Shown here: piece by piece, positions 1-13,877 of the stretch | Numbering within the stretch: position 1 is the first letter of the stretch | Layout of the letters: every line of letters starts with the position of its first letter | DNA from: Sarcophilus harrisii | Lineage: Eukaryota > Chordata > Mammalia > Dasyuromorphia > Dasyuridae | Length of the DNA stretch: 64,000 nt | Direction: 5' to 3' | NCBI RefSeq assembly: GCF_902635505.1 | Contig: NC_045426.1 | Location: forward strand, 333,550,374 to 333,614,373 | Position numbers and translations under genes: made by a program | The notes under the pieces: model-generated | Told to the model about the DNA's origin: nothing | The model's database searches: none | The model's input: only the letters and a program-made list of their open reading frames with translations

Positions 1-70
1 TTAAGGGCAGGGCCTTATTTTTGCTTTTCTTTGCATTCCTAGCATGTAGAACAATACCTGACATAGTTGG
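1..70 (+). mobile_element. L2 LINE 3' end fragment
   Basis: The GGGCAGGG...TTTGCATTCCTAGCATGTAGAAC pattern with TACCTGACATAG is the familiar L2 3' end read in sense. It runs off the window start. Confidence 0.45.
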
Positions 71-200
71 TTGTTGTCCTTCATTCTCGAAGAGGATCAA
101 AGTGACATCATTCCATAAGAGTTATAGTGTCCAATTGTGGTTGATCAGACCAATACAAGGTCGGAAATTACTGTATCCTAGTGAAGATGAAAATTAAAGA
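66..200 (+). mobile_element. Marsupial SINE remnant (TTCTCGAAGAGGA type)
   Basis: GTTGTCCTTCATTCTCGAAG followed by AGGATCAAAGTGACATCA matches a SINE head that is common in marsupial genomes. A second diverged copy is at about 20,690-20,860. The family name is not certain to me. Confidence 0.5.
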
Positions 201-2590
201 AATTGATTTAAGATAAACTCAAGGACATTTCTGGAGGGGAGGAAAGGACCTGTTATAGCAGTACGAAATAAGTTTTGAAATCTTATTTTAGGAAATGAAA
301 GCTGAGAAGGTATAAGATTGAAATCTTATGTCGTCATAAAGAATAATGATAGGATGAATATCAAATACAAAAAAGTATTTGAACCAGAGGACACCCCTTG
401 AATATATAGAGGAATAAACTAGGAAAGTTAAAGGAGATTTTATTATAATCAAGGAATTGAAATTCATTACCCCTCCCCAGGAGTACATAGGCAGGAAATA
501 TGAATAGTTTAAAAGGAATGAAGTATATAAATAACCCATAGTGGATTATTAAGAGAAATAGAATGTTTTTATGTGCATTTAGTCTCTTAACATTTGACTT
601 TGGTTTCAAGATACCTGCGTCCTTCCACGGTACAAGTTCTTCTGTCTTTGTGTACATAAGCAATTTGAGGTAGAGATCAAAAATAGGCAGCTTTTTGCTT
701 ATTTAGGAAGAGTTATTTTATTATTACTAGTCCACACTTTCATACTTCTGTATATTAGTATAATATATTTGCTTGAAAAAGGAAAAAAAAAAACAAATTA
801 TATAGTTGAAGGAATATTTGTTGTTCTTTGGTCCCAAAAGAAGGAGCTCATCTGTCTTAACTTTTTTTCTGTGCTTCAAAGATTCTGTTCTTCTGTATGC
901 CTTATTTTAACAGTTCTCCTTGGAGTATTTGAATTAAGTTGCTGACATTTCTTGAAGTCACACATTTATTAGGATTGCTTGCTTCTTCCCTTTCTCCTCT
1001 CCCCTGTTCATGATAAACATTCACTGTTGGGAAACCAGGATATTATTTGTGTTCAGCCTTTACATATTTTTGCTGAAAATCTAGGTCAGTCAGTCATACA
1101 CATTACTTTTACTGACGTATAAAGATAAAGGTGGCCTAAACTAAAATGTTAACTTTAGCTTCTTAAGCATTCAGATGTGACTCTGTGGTAAATACAGACT
1201 ATGTTTTGGAAACTATAAAATATTCAGATTTCAGGACCTCTCAGCTGTTCCTGTCTCATTTTCTTGCAATGTGTCCTTAGTCTCTTTAATTCTGTTTCTT
1301 CATTAATAAACTACAATTAATATACATTCCTATTAAAATAATAGTAAAGACCTTTATGACAGGATCACAAACTTAGAATTAGGCCCTCATAGGTCATTTA
1401 GTCTTCTGTCATCCTTTGCTTGAAGATCTCTCATCGAAGGAATACCTTCCATCAAGACAAAAGGAATGGTTTTTTCCACAATATAACAAGGGTAAAAATG
1501 GAGTGCTGCTGTGAGCTATAGTCCACATTCATACTTTGCAGGACTTAGAACTTCTACCTTTATACCTGTGTATATAAAGCACCTCACTCCCCTCTGGGTT
1601 TTTAGCTCATTCCTACAACCTGTTCCCTTACCCACAAATTAAGGTATTGATCATCGCCACCGTATATTTACCTTCAGAGGTCCTGGGGTAACCTTGAGAG
1701 GGATTATTTCTCCTACTCAGCATTCTTCATCTTGAATTCCATTCCAATTGATAGATGTCACATCCTCCCCCCAATGTACTCTATTTCTTTGGTGAAGAGT
1801 GGGTACCCATTTGTAGGAACCTGGCAGAGAAACATAAGAAATAAAAACACTTGAGCTTAGGGCAGCTCACAGTTGTACTGCCTTCAGGATTACTGGTTCT
1901 CTTTTCATGGCTTGGTTGTTAATCCTCACCATTCTTCAGCTAGGGAAATCTTCTTTACTTGAGTAAGCCCTTTTAATTAACCATCCACCCTTAAAAGAAG
2001 ACTTAGAAATGGTTAGCTCTTAATAAGAAAAACCCTTTAAAGGCTCATCAAAACAACTATTTCTGACTACAGACCTGCCTAGTTAGTTCTGCATACTTCA
2101 TGGTCCACTCCAAAGTGTGCTCAGAGTAACTTAGTTAAGGTTCACTCTTCAAGCAGGCTCATCAGGATAACCATAGAAATTACACATTCCTTAGCTGCTT
2201 TTCCTTTTCTACCTAGCTGTGGCATTGGAAAACAACTAGCCCTTTGAACAAACTTTACCTTTTTCCAATCCTAGGTGGTGTAGCCAGCATTGAAACTCTT
2301 TGGCCAATGAAATCAGATCTTTTTCTGACCTGAAATCAAGCGTCATTCAATTAAAGTTTTGTTTCAATTGATTTCCTTCAGAAGCTGTTTAGTTCACCTT
2401 GTATCTGAACAAGAATCTCTATTAGGTTTTGCTTTAATGACTTTTAGGGGAAGTAGAACAGAATCTACCATCTTTCATGGCCATTCTTTGTTTTTCCTTT
2501 AAGAAGTTAAGGAGATAAATAAAATTTTAGAAAAGTTAAGTTTGTTAGATTTTTGGAGAAAATTGAATAGAGACAGAAAGGAATATACTT
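200..2590. other. LCMT1 intron, mostly unrecognised
   Basis: No exon, RNA gene or clear repeat is visible. Around 1345-1480 there is weak similarity to an old mammalian SINE-like repeat. A T9G10 homopolymer run lies at 2589-2607. Confidence 0.4.
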
Positions 2591-2609
2591 TTTTTTTGGG
2601 GGGGGGGTC

Positions 2610-3110
2610 ATGGAACCTATATAAAAATTGATCATGTAATTAGGACATAAAAATCTCAGAATCAAATGCAGAAAGGCAGAAATAGTAAATACATTTTTTC
2701 AGCTCATGATACAATAAAAATTACATCCAAATAAAAGGCCAGGGGAAAATAGATCAAAAATTAATTGGAAACCAAATAATTTAATCCTAAAGAATAAATG
2801 GGTGAAACAACAAATCATAGACACAGTAATTTCATCCAAAAGAATGACAATAATGAGACAATATACCAAAATTTGTGGGATGCAGCCAAAGCGGTTATTA
2901 AAGGAAACTTTATATCTCTAGATGCTTACTTGCATAAAAGAGAGAAAGAGAAGATCAGTGAATTGGGCTTACAACTAAAAAAAGCTACAAAAAGAACAAA
3001 TTAAAAACCTCCAATTAAGTACCAAGTTTGAAATTCTGGAAATAAAAGGGGAGCTTAATAAAATTGAAAGAAAATGAATTAATAAATAAAACTAGAAAAT
3101 TTTCCCTCAA
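2610..3110 (+). mobile_element. L1 ORF2 fragment
   Basis: A 68-residue open stretch includes YQNLWDAAKAVIKGNFISLD, which aligns with the L1 ORF2 segment TQNLWDTVKAVLRGKFIAIQ between the endonuclease and reverse transcriptase. The flanking DNA reads as the adjacent ORF2 parts in broken frames. This is an internal fragment without a 3' end. Confidence 0.8.
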
Positions 3111-3329
3111 GAAAATCCTAAATCCAACTCTACTTAATTTCTGCTTATGCTAGTTCTATTTCTTAAATCTTAACAAAACAACATTGATCTCTCTTCCACA
3201 CAATAGCCTTTTATCCTGTTTGTTTGTTTTTTCTTCTTCTTCATACTAATCATTCCTAGGTTTTTCAGGTTATCTTAATGTCACGTATTCTTGAAGTCTA
3301 CCATCTGACCTCCAATCTCTGGACTTAGT

Positions 3330-3789
3330 TTTGTTTATTAATGACTTTTGTAAAATCTGTTACTCAGAACTGGACAGTCCTCTAGACAGAATATAACAGA
3401 ACTATGTTGTATCAGGTGCATTTTAATTCAGGCTAAGATTACCTGAATTTGGGGAAGACTGCCATATCATTTGACTAATTTTGAATTAGTTCTTTTTTAG
3501 ACAAACTCCTATCCAACCTCTTGTATTCCTGAAATTGATTTATTTAAACACAAGTTAAGATCTGAAATTTATTCCTTTTAAATTTCATCTTATTAGAATT
3601 GGCCTGATATTTTAGCCATTCTGGCTCTGTCATTCAGTGTATTAACTAATTACAGATCTCTTTGGTAGCCCACTAGAGATCTTCTTCCAAGTTAACATTG
3701 ATCTATTAATGATTATTTGTAATCCCTAGAAGTTTTCTAGATTTCTTATTACAACATCATTTTTGCCTAGAAATGAATAGTTCTTAGCT

Positions 3790-3790
<1 letters not shown>
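3330..3790 (-). mobile_element. CR1-clade LINE fragment (RT C-terminal part)
   Basis: The reverse complement corresponds to the region after the FADD box of CR1-type reverse transcriptases (the MKFN...KCKVLHLG segment). I recognised it from ACAAACTCCTATCCAACCTC followed by AAATTTCATCTTATTAGAAT. It is old and heavily diverged. Confidence 0.6.
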
Positions 3791-5053
<1,263 letters not shown>

Positions 5054-5379
5054 TGAGGTGTTTGTCATTTTAAAAAGCAGCTTTCCTCATACTGTTGATT
5101 CTCCTGGTAGATAAACCTCTTTTTGAAATGTTTTGCTGTGGCTTCCTTGACATTTTCTTTTCTGATGTCAGATGGTTCTTCATTTACTGCTCTGACCTTC
5201 TCTGTCTCCATTGCCAACTCTTAGTCCTACCCTCCATCTGTGCATGTTCACTGAGACTGTTTTCTCTTTTGCCTTTACTTTGGTATCAAGCATATCTGTG
5301 ACTTATTTTATCCATTATCTTTATGATTCCAAATCTGTATTATCAACTGTGACTTATGTTCCAGTGCCTATATAGCCAC

Positions 5380-5520
5380 ATATTACCTGCATTTTAGTTC
5401 TGGTTTTTCCAGTGATTAGCTATTTGACACTAGAGAAGTCCACTTAACTTATTTCATCATCTGTATACTATAAAGGTTTGCTCTGTATCCTTTAAGGTTC
5501 TTCCCAGTTCTAAAATTCTT
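5380..5520 (+). mobile_element. MAR1/MIR-like SINE remnant
   Basis: It retains the order of the SINE body: a TCTGG...TTAGCTATTTGACAC segment, a TCATCTGTA segment, and a CCAGTTCTAAAATTCTTTG end. Confidence 0.5.
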
Positions 5521-6380
5521 TGTTTTTCCACTCAGAAGGTTTACCAGCACCTAAAATTGCATACATCTGAAATCAGATTTCCTCCTACACTATCCTGACT
5601 TCTTTGCCTAATTTTCCCATTTCTGTTATTGGCAACATTATTCTTCTGGACTAGAAGCCTTTAAGTTATCATTTAATCTTCTTCCTTCATCCTTACTGTC
5701 TTCTGTTCTGTACCTAGCTTTTTCCTTTAAAATTTTTGCAATAGTTCTCAATTTTTCTTTTTTATACTCTTTTCCCTTTGCTACAACTCTAGAGAAGATC
5801 ATTATCTTCTTGACTGATTTATTTATAAGTCTATTGACAATAGAATTAAATCTAAAACTCCCCAGCTTGGTTATATATATCATTCCCATCTTTCCCAGTT
5901 AACCTTATTTTCTACTGATTTCTTCTTGAGTTCCTCCATTTCACTTAGGCTTCTTGCCTTATTGTTCTCTATCCTTACCATTGTGCTCAGATTGTTTCCA
6001 TAAATGTAGTAACTAACCTCTCTTCTCCTCAGTTATTCAAAATATACTAGTCCTTAAGAACTCAAATCTTACCTCTTCCACCAAAATATTCTCTATTACT
6101 ATAAAGCACATTGATTGTAATCTATAACTTTCAATTTAGAATTTCATTTTCTACTACTGTCTATCATGTTGTTGTCCAGTTCCACATACATATGTCTTGT
6201 CTGTCTAAATTATAATCAAAGGCTTTTTGTATCTCCCATGGATTGTAGCACAGTGCCTTCAAATATTAGTGGCTCAGTAAATACATGATTAATTAAGTTA
6301 GCTCTTTAAGGAGTTCTGCTCTTTTTATATTTTTCACAGTGCCCAGCACTGTGTTTAATAAATATCTGAATAAATAATGA
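5520..6380 (+). mobile_element. Probable L2 LINE remnant with 3' end
   Basis: The C/T-rich body ends in CACAGTGCCTTCAAATATTA, then CAGTAAATACATGA at about 6290. A second similar end (CAGTGCCCAGCACTGTGTTT and AATAAATATCTGAATAAATA) follows at about 6330-6375. Both are typical L2 3' termini. Confidence 0.5.
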
Positions 6381-7057
6381 ATATATTAGTGGTAGTTAGA
6401 TATGCTGAGGTTCTTAGCATGTGCTTTTCAATCTATTATATTCAAGTACTTCACTGATAGAAACGCTAGATTTATTAATATGAATGGATGATTAAAAAGA
6501 TGTGTATAAGTAAAAATAAAATAATGATTTTATAGGAAAATAACTTTCTAGTGGAATTAACTAGAACTAATTTTATCATAGGGAATACTTGGAAAAATAT
6601 AAAAAGAAGGAAAAAATGTTTTTATCAAAATTTAGCATTTAAAAGTTTTTCTTCCTAATGACTTCTCAAAAATCTGAGTAGTTTTGTTGAAGGACCTACA
6701 ATTTTAGGCACTAGGTATCTAAGTATGAAAAGTAAGAGCAGTTTATGGGTTTGAAATAAATACTACTTGTAATGGTAATAAGGACTGTTGGTAATGATAG
6801 GTAGATATGTTTTCTTTTTTTCTTTTTTGAATTTTGGATTAAAGTAGACAGTTATCTACTTGATTGAAATATCAATGAATAGTCTTGATGAAAACCTCAA
6901 TGAAGGGATTGTAGATTGAAGAAGTTTAAAGCAACCATATTACTTCTCTGATGGGAGGTACTAGTTTGTAATTTATCTATCTAACGTTTTCTTCTATTCC
7001 TTAATTGAATTTTAGAATTCTTCTTGTAATACCCTGATTAATTTTCTCTGTTTCTAG

Positions 7058-7177
<120 letters not shown>

Positions 7178-7436
7178 TAATATAGTTTTTGTTAACAAAG
7201 ATCAATTTTCCTTTTCCAGACGACATAAATTGAGGAATTTTGTGAATACCTAATTTTCTAAACAGCCTCACATCTACATAAACAAAAGAAGATAGTGTGT
7301 AGCTGTTATAATATTTTTTTCCTGAGGTTGATTTAATATATTTCTAGCAAAATCCTATAACTCATGTACCATTTATGGATAAAGACATAGTTCAATTTTT
7401 ATAGGAAATTTTAAAATGATTGTTATAGTGAAAATG

Positions 7437-7560
7437 AGGTGCCTGTGGTGTAGTAGATGGAAAGCTGGCCTTAGAGCCAAGAAGACTTGAGGTCAGGTCC
7501 AACTTTTGACATATGGCTGTAGGACCGTGCTTAAATCGTTTAATCTCTCAGGCCTTTAGA
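7437..7560 (+). mobile_element. MAR1-like SINE
   Basis: GTGGTGTAGTAGATGGAAAG, then GCTGGCCTTAGAGCCAAGAA and a TTGAGGTCAGGTCC B-box-like segment show the tRNA-derived SINE head. Confidence 0.65.
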
Positions 7561-8121
7561 CAGGTCTCTTATAAACATAAACCACAAAAGAATTGCTGAC
7601 ATGTATTGACCGAAAGAGTTTTATAATCATAAAATTAGTTCCCTGTACTTACAAAGTCACAAGTCCATTCCCTATACCTACTCTCTAGTTAAAATACCTT
7701 TCTCTGTGTGTGAAAAATATGTCCATTTTTATGTCTAAAAGCTTAATGTACTGTAATAAGAGTATTATTCCATAGTACTAACGAGGAGGTTGGGAGATTC
7801 TGGTTCCTAGGAACCGAATATGTGAAAGGCAGACACATAGTAGGTTGGGGCCTTGTTCTGGGTTCTTGTTTGTTAGGTTACTTTATTCATCAGATCCTTT
7901 CTTCCACAAGTGATCTCTTACTTTGAAATACTGTAAGGTATCTGAATTTTTATTTCCCACTTCCCACCCAGATAATCATACTGAGTTTTTAATCCCTCAT
8001 TTATTGACAAGGCTCACTTGACAGCTCCTCTTTCTCTAGTTCTTAGCAATTACCCAGGAAAACTGCCATAAGGCAGATACTAGAGATACAGAGAGACTCT
8101 CATCTGTAGGAAACTTTTCTT

Positions 8122-8276
8122 TTCTTTTCTTTTTTTTTTTGCTGAGGCAATTGGGGTTAAGTGACTTGCCCAGGGTCACACAGCCAGGAAGTGTTAAGTG
8201 TCTGAGGCCATATTTGAACTCATGGCCTCCTGACTTGAGGACTGGTCTTCTGTCCATTACACCACCTAGCAGCTTC
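8122..8276 (-). mobile_element. WSINE1-like SINE with TSD
   Basis: In + orientation it starts with a poly(T) run, then GCTGAGGCAATTGGGGTTAA, and ends ACCACCTAGCAGC. That is the reverse complement of a tRNA-derived marsupial SINE with an A-tail. Near-identical 14-bp duplications flank it (AGGAAACTTTTCTT at 8108-8121, AGGAAACCTTTCTT at 8277-8290), which places this insertion precisely. Confidence 0.85.
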
Positions 8277-8609
8277 AGGAAACCTTTCTTAATGAGTGAT
8301 TATTTCTAGGGAGACCCTAAGACAGGCTTCTTGAAGGGAAATCATATTAATGATAAACATGTTCCTCCCTTTAGGATATATAATTCCTAGTCCTATATAT
8401 GCCCCATCCCTGAGCATAATTATGCCAATTTTCCCATCACTTCTAAAACTATTCCAAAAATTACCTAATTAGTTCAGACACCTATTCTAGAATGATCTTT
8501 TGAACTTTAGACTTAATTTTCCTTAAGTTAAATACCTCTTGGATTTTTACCTTGTGTGTGTTTCTACCTTCCTGACAATCCATTTGTTTTCAGAAGAATA
8601 TGACTATTT

Positions 8610-8790
8610 ATACTTTTTTTTTCATAATTATAAGTTTTTATTCAAAGAGCCCATGCCTGGGTAATTTTTTACAACATTATCCCTTGTACTCACTTCTGTT
8701 CCTACTTTTCCCCTCCCTGCCTCCATCCCCTCCCCCAGAGGGCAAGCAGTCCTATACATACATGTTAAATATGTATTACTATTTATACTT
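8610..8790 (-). mobile_element. L1 3'UTR fragment
   Basis: The TTTTTTTTTCATAATTATAA start, the GCCTGGGTAATTTTTTACAA block and the GGCAAGCAGTCCTATACAT block match the 3' end of the longer L1 copy at 40,645-42,112. Confidence 0.8.
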
Positions 8791-8837
8791 TAAAAAAAAA
8801 AAATTTCTATTATCCTGAAAGGATAATTTGCACTAGA

Positions 8838-8950
8838 AAGGATCACAAAGATGGCGAGGCTAGTCTTGTCATTTTACAAATGAAGAAATAGAGATCACAG
8901 TAGGTGAAGTGATTTATTTAAGGCACTTCTAGCAAGTTGATAAACTGTAT
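8838..8950 (+). mobile_element. MIR-like SINE remnant
   Basis: CATTTTACAAATGAAGAAAT followed by GGTGAAGTGATTTATTTAAG is a diverged MIR core. Confidence 0.45.
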
Positions 8951-9724
8951 AAAAGAAACTTCCAAAATTGTTTTGATTTTAAGGAAATTAGCTGTGGATT
9001 TTATTCTGTTATGGCTATTTCACTTTTAATATGTTTGAAAGATTTTGATTATATGATCAGGTATTATCTGTTGCTACATCCTGGCCAAATGGCTATTGTT
9101 TAATCATTGAATTGATTAGCAATTAGTAATTGACTTCCTCTGTGTAACTATCAGTTTGTAAAAGCATTCTAAAAATGTTATGAGAAATTTTCTTACACCT
9201 CTGACTGAATTGCTTGAAGAATTGACTTTTCTGTTCCTATACTTGAAATGTATATTTCAAGTCCTATACATTTCAAGTCCTAATCCACTTTGTCCGGACT
9301 GCAAGGTCAGAGCACAATGGTCGTGCCCTTTGTCCCATACTCAGGCTTCACATTTGGAGAAAAACCTCTATGGGACTGCTTGAGGCTTCACTGTTTAGTG
9401 ATAGGCACCTAAATCCTTTCCTAGTCAGGAATGGTTGCAGCCTTTTGGACAGAAAGTTTCTCTGTGGGTTACAAAATTATGGAAACATTGCCTACACCTC
9501 AGCTAATATGATTGGTGTAGATGTAACCTAATTTGATATTTCTCTTCTTCTTATGGGGGAATCATGTCAGTAAATCCTGAGTGTCAGTACTGATAAACAG
9601 AAGTTGGCACTACTGCTAAGAGGGAATATGAGGAAGAGATGTTGGTACACCTCTAAAATGGAGAGTTTGATTAGATGATCTCTGATGTCTCATTAAGGAT
9701 AGATATTCTCTGCTTTTATGAAGG

Positions 9725-9890
9725 GGATGTCTAGAGAATAATCATAGATCTCATTTATAGAGCACTTTAAAGTTTGCAAAAATACTTCCCTTATAATATG
9801 TCTGTGAGGTAGGTATTGAATTATGATTCTCATTTTAACAGTGAAGAAACTGAGTCTCACATAAATTAAATGACTATCCCAACAGATTTA
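9725..9890 (+). mobile_element. MIR SINE
   Basis: The order TTTATAGAGCACTTTAAAGT, TTTGCAAAAATACTTCCC, GTGAGGTAGGTATT, CATTTTAACAGTGAAGAAAC is the MIR core. Confidence 0.65.
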
Positions 9891-10084
9891 TACTTCTCAT
9901 CTGTTGAACCTGAAGCATTAATGCAGAAAACAGTATGGGGCAGTTTCTAATCAGGTACTAAATTGTATAGTATGGATATTGAGGACTATTGGAATTTGGA
10001 GCACAGTAGGGACTAGAGCAGACTCATGAAAGGAGGGAATTTCTCAGGAAACTCATGATGAATTTTAAAACCATGCATCCTTAC

Positions 10085-10341
<257 letters not shown>

Positions 10342-10644
10342 TGATACCATCTTTTTTTTTGTAAGTGGAAATCTTTTCCAGATGGTATTTTTTTTTTTTT
10401 TTGGTAGTTTATTATGTATTTATACTGTATAAGTTTTTTTTTTTCTCTGTTAGAATTTTGTTATTCATGACTGGCAATATTTCTCCAACATAGACCTTAT
10501 TTCATTGTCAAATCTTTTAATGTGAAAAGAATTAAGAAAATAGGTTTTGAAATAGTTAACTTGTTAATTTAAAAAAAAAAAACTTCTCTAAACATCTCTA
10601 GCGTCATTAGCTATTATTTGAGAAAAAGTTTTTGCTAAACAGAT

Positions 10645-10895
10645 TTAGTTGCCGTTGAATTGTTTTCAATTGTGTCTCACTCTTCATGACTCCCTTTGGA
10701 GTTTTCTTTGCAGAGATAATGGAGTGGTTTGTCATTTCCTTCTCTAGCTCATTTTACATATGAGGAAACTGAGGCATATAGGAATAAGTGAGTTGCCCAG
10801 GATCACAAAGCTAGTTTCTAAGGTTGGATTAGCATTCAGGTCTTCCTAACCCCAGGCCTGGTACTCTTTCCACTGTGTCACTTAGTTGTCCTGTT
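10645..10895 (+). mobile_element. Composite marsupial SINE with RTE/BovB-like head and MIR-like body
   Basis: TGTCTCACTCTTCATGACTC, then ATAATGGAGTGGTTTGTCAT and TTCCTTCTC resemble the BovB/RTE-type motif. They are followed by GAGGAAACTGAGGCATATAG and a CORE-SINE-like body with a CACTGTGTCACTTAG end. A second copy is at about 53,297-53,480. Confidence 0.6.
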
Positions 10896-10999
10896 AGCCA
10901 GATTATTTCAGTCAAAATAAAAGAGTCATACGTGGAATTAACCTCCATTGGAGTTTAATTAGTACCCAGAACTTCTATAAAGTCTCTAGAAGTTTTAGC

Positions 11000-11120
11000 T
11001 AAGTCAGTCCACAGCCCTTTATTAAGTACTTCATCGTGTGCAAGGCACTCTATTAAGCTTTGTAATAAGCAAGGTTCTTGCCCTCAAGGATTTTACATTC
11101 TAATGGATAGGAGCTCAGAC
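11000..11120 (-). mobile_element. L2 LINE 3' end
   Basis: CCTTTATTAAGTACTTC, GTGCAAGGCACTCTATTAAG and CTTGCCCTCAAGGATTTTAC are the L2 3' region in antisense. Confidence 0.6.
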
Positions 11121-11855
11121 TTTTACCCTGAGTATCACCAAGGAGCAAAAATAATTACAAAATCTTACAATTAAAAGGGATTTTACATATCATATAATTA
11201 ACCTCATTTGATTCATTGATACCTTCTTCAGCATTTTCAACAAGTTGTCATCTTGCCTTCACTTCAATGCTTCCTGTTTCTTGCTACCTTCATAAGCAAC
11301 TATTTTCATTTTGGGACAGGTTTAGTTATTAGAAACATCTTTTTCCCCCTTATATTGGACTAAAGTATGCCTCCCTGCAACAATTCTGCCTTTGAAGACC
11401 ATGCAGAATAATTGTAATCCTTCTGAGAACTCCTTTATATAGTTGGAGAGCACTTTCTTGTTTTGTCTTAAAGTCTTATCTTTTCATAGCTAAGTGCTTT
11501 GGGATACCCTCACTTTCCTGGTTGCTGTCTCTGTTTATCATTGTCCCTCTAAAAAGGAACACAGTGCTTCAAAAGGAGAGTGATCAAGTGAGAGGACCAT
11601 AGGACCATCCTCAGCCTAATTCTAAGCACTTTGCTTCTAAAGAGAGGTTTTTAGTTTTATTACCTTTTGCAAATGAGCCCTGCTTGCTTTGTCTGCTATG
11701 TTACAATGATGGCTTGGGCATGTGAATACTTGCTCTTTTTCTTTCAGCTAGTAGTTCTTGGATCATGAGTGAAGAATAGACTTTCCTGTCAAAGATACCA
11801 TTAAGTGCACATTCACTGATTTATCTTCTAATTCTGCTTATAGAAACCTCTTTTC

Positions 11856-13422
11856 TTTTCTTTTTTTTTTTTTTTTGTTTTAATTTTTCTGGTTATACAT
11901 GTATATTAACTATTTTTAGTTCATATTTCTTTAGGAATCATATTGAGAGAGAAAAATAAGAACAAAAAAGAAAAACTATGAAAGAGGGGGAAAAAAACAG
12001 AAAAAAGGAGTGAATATGTCATGCATGTATTTACATTCAATCTCTATAGTTCTTTTTCTGGATGCAAATGGCATTTCTATCCAAAGTTTATTGAGATTGC
12101 TTTGAATAACTGAATCACTTCATAGTTGATCATTGCACAGTCTTGCACTCTGCATCAGTTCATGTAAGTCTTTCCAGGCCTTTCTATAATCAGCTTGTTC
12201 ATTATTTTTTATAGAACAATAACATTCCATTATCTTCATATAACACAATTTGTTTAGCCATTCCCTAATTGATGGGCATCTACTCATTTTCTTTGCTACC
12301 ACAAAAAAGAGTCACTACAAACATTTTTGCACATGTGGGTCCTTTTCCTTTTTTATGATCTCTTTGGGATTCAGACCCAATAGAGACACTTCTGGGTCAA
12401 AGGGTATGCACAATTTTATGTCCTTTGGGCAGAGTTCCAAATTGTTCTCCAGAATGGTTCCAGCAATCCACAACTCCACTAACAAAGTATCAGTGTCCCA
12501 GTTTTCCCACATCCCCTCCAACATTCATCATTATCTTTTCCTGTCATTTTAGCCAATCTGAGAGGTGTGTAGTGGTATCTCAGAGTTGTCTGAATTTGCA
12601 TTTCTCTTATCAATAGTGATTTAGAGCAGTTTTTTTTTAATGATTATATAGATTGGTTTAATTTTGCCATCTGAAAATTGTTAGTTCATATCCTTTAACC
12701 ATTTACAAATTGGGGAATGACTTGTACTCTTAGAAATTTGACACAATTCTTTATGAATTTTAGAAATGAGGTCTTTATCACAAACACTGGCTATAAAAAA
12801 GTTTTCCCAGCTTTGTACTTCCCTTTTAATCTTGTTTGTGTTGGTTTTGTTTGTGTGAAAACTTTTTAATTAAATGTAATCAAAGTTGTCCATTTCTCTA
12901 GTTCTTTTTTGGTCATAAATTCCTTTCTTCTCCAAAGATCTGATAAGTAAATTGTCCCTTTTTCTTTTAATTTGCTTATGTATCATCCTTTATTCCCAAA
13001 TCATGTACCTATTTTGATCCTATTTTGGTATGAGGTGTGAGATATAGTCTATGTTGAGTTTCCGACATATTATTTTCCAGTTTTCCCAGCAATTTTTGTG
13101 AAATAATGAGTTTTTATCCCAGAACTGTAGTTATATCAAATTTATCAAATGCTAGTTTTATCAAATACTAGATTACTGTTATCATTGATCCTTGTGCATC
13201 TAATGTATTCCACTGATCTACCCCTCTATTTCTTACCACCAAATGGTTTTGATGCCTGCTGTTTTTATTGTAAAGAGTTTTAGGTTTGGTATTGCTAAGC
13301 CACCATCCTTCCTTGTTTGTTTGTTTTTTTTTTTTTTCATTAATTCCCTTGATGTTCTTGACCTTTTGTTCTTCCAGATGAGTTTTATTATTTATTTTCT
13401 AGCTCTATAAAATAGAAGTCTC
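11856..13422 (-). mobile_element. 5'-truncated L1 with TSD
   Basis: The copy begins with a poly(T) run (antisense poly(A)) and carries the 3'UTR and the C-terminal part of ORF2, reaching into the reverse transcriptase part. Fragments of the conserved ORF2 end are readable on the minus strand (LWIAGTILENNLELCPKDIK at 12,315-12,524). Near-perfect 16-bp duplications flank it: ATAGAAACCTCTTTTC at 11840-11855 and ATAGAAGCCTCTTTTC at 13423-13438. It lies in an LCMT1 intron. Confidence 0.88.
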
Positions 13423-13619
13423 ATAGAAGCCTCTTTTCAATAATTTGAGTGGCATCCTTGGTTTATAAGAGGTGGCCTAGCTGCCTAATAAAAGTAACTC
13501 TTTCCTTTGCCTTGAGCTCTCTTCCCTAAGTCAGCAATTGTTCATTGAGCCCCTTCTGTATATTCAGGCCCATGGTAGGTGCATTCCCACTCTAGATTTA
13601 GATTTCCAACTTGCTGATA

Positions 13620-13850
13620 ATGCAGCCAAGAGAAGAATGGATAATATACTGCACTTGGAATCAGAAAGGTCCAAGTTTGAATCCTGCCACAGACACATGT
13701 GACTGGGTTAGTCCCTAAACCTCTCAGCTTCAGTTTCCTCTGTAAAAAGAGGGTAATAATGTCACCTACTTCATAGGTATCAGATGAGAATCAAATGAGA
13801 TAATGAATGTAATATGTTTTGTTTATTTTAAACCATTGTATAAATAATAG
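13620..13850 (+). mobile_element. MAR1-like SINE
   Basis: TGCACTTGGAATCAGAAAGG, CCAAGTTTGAATCCTGCC and CAGTTTCCTCTGTAAAAAG are in the expected order for this tRNA-derived family. Confidence 0.7.
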
Positions 13851-13877
13851 CAATTAGCTTTTATTTATGTGTACCCT

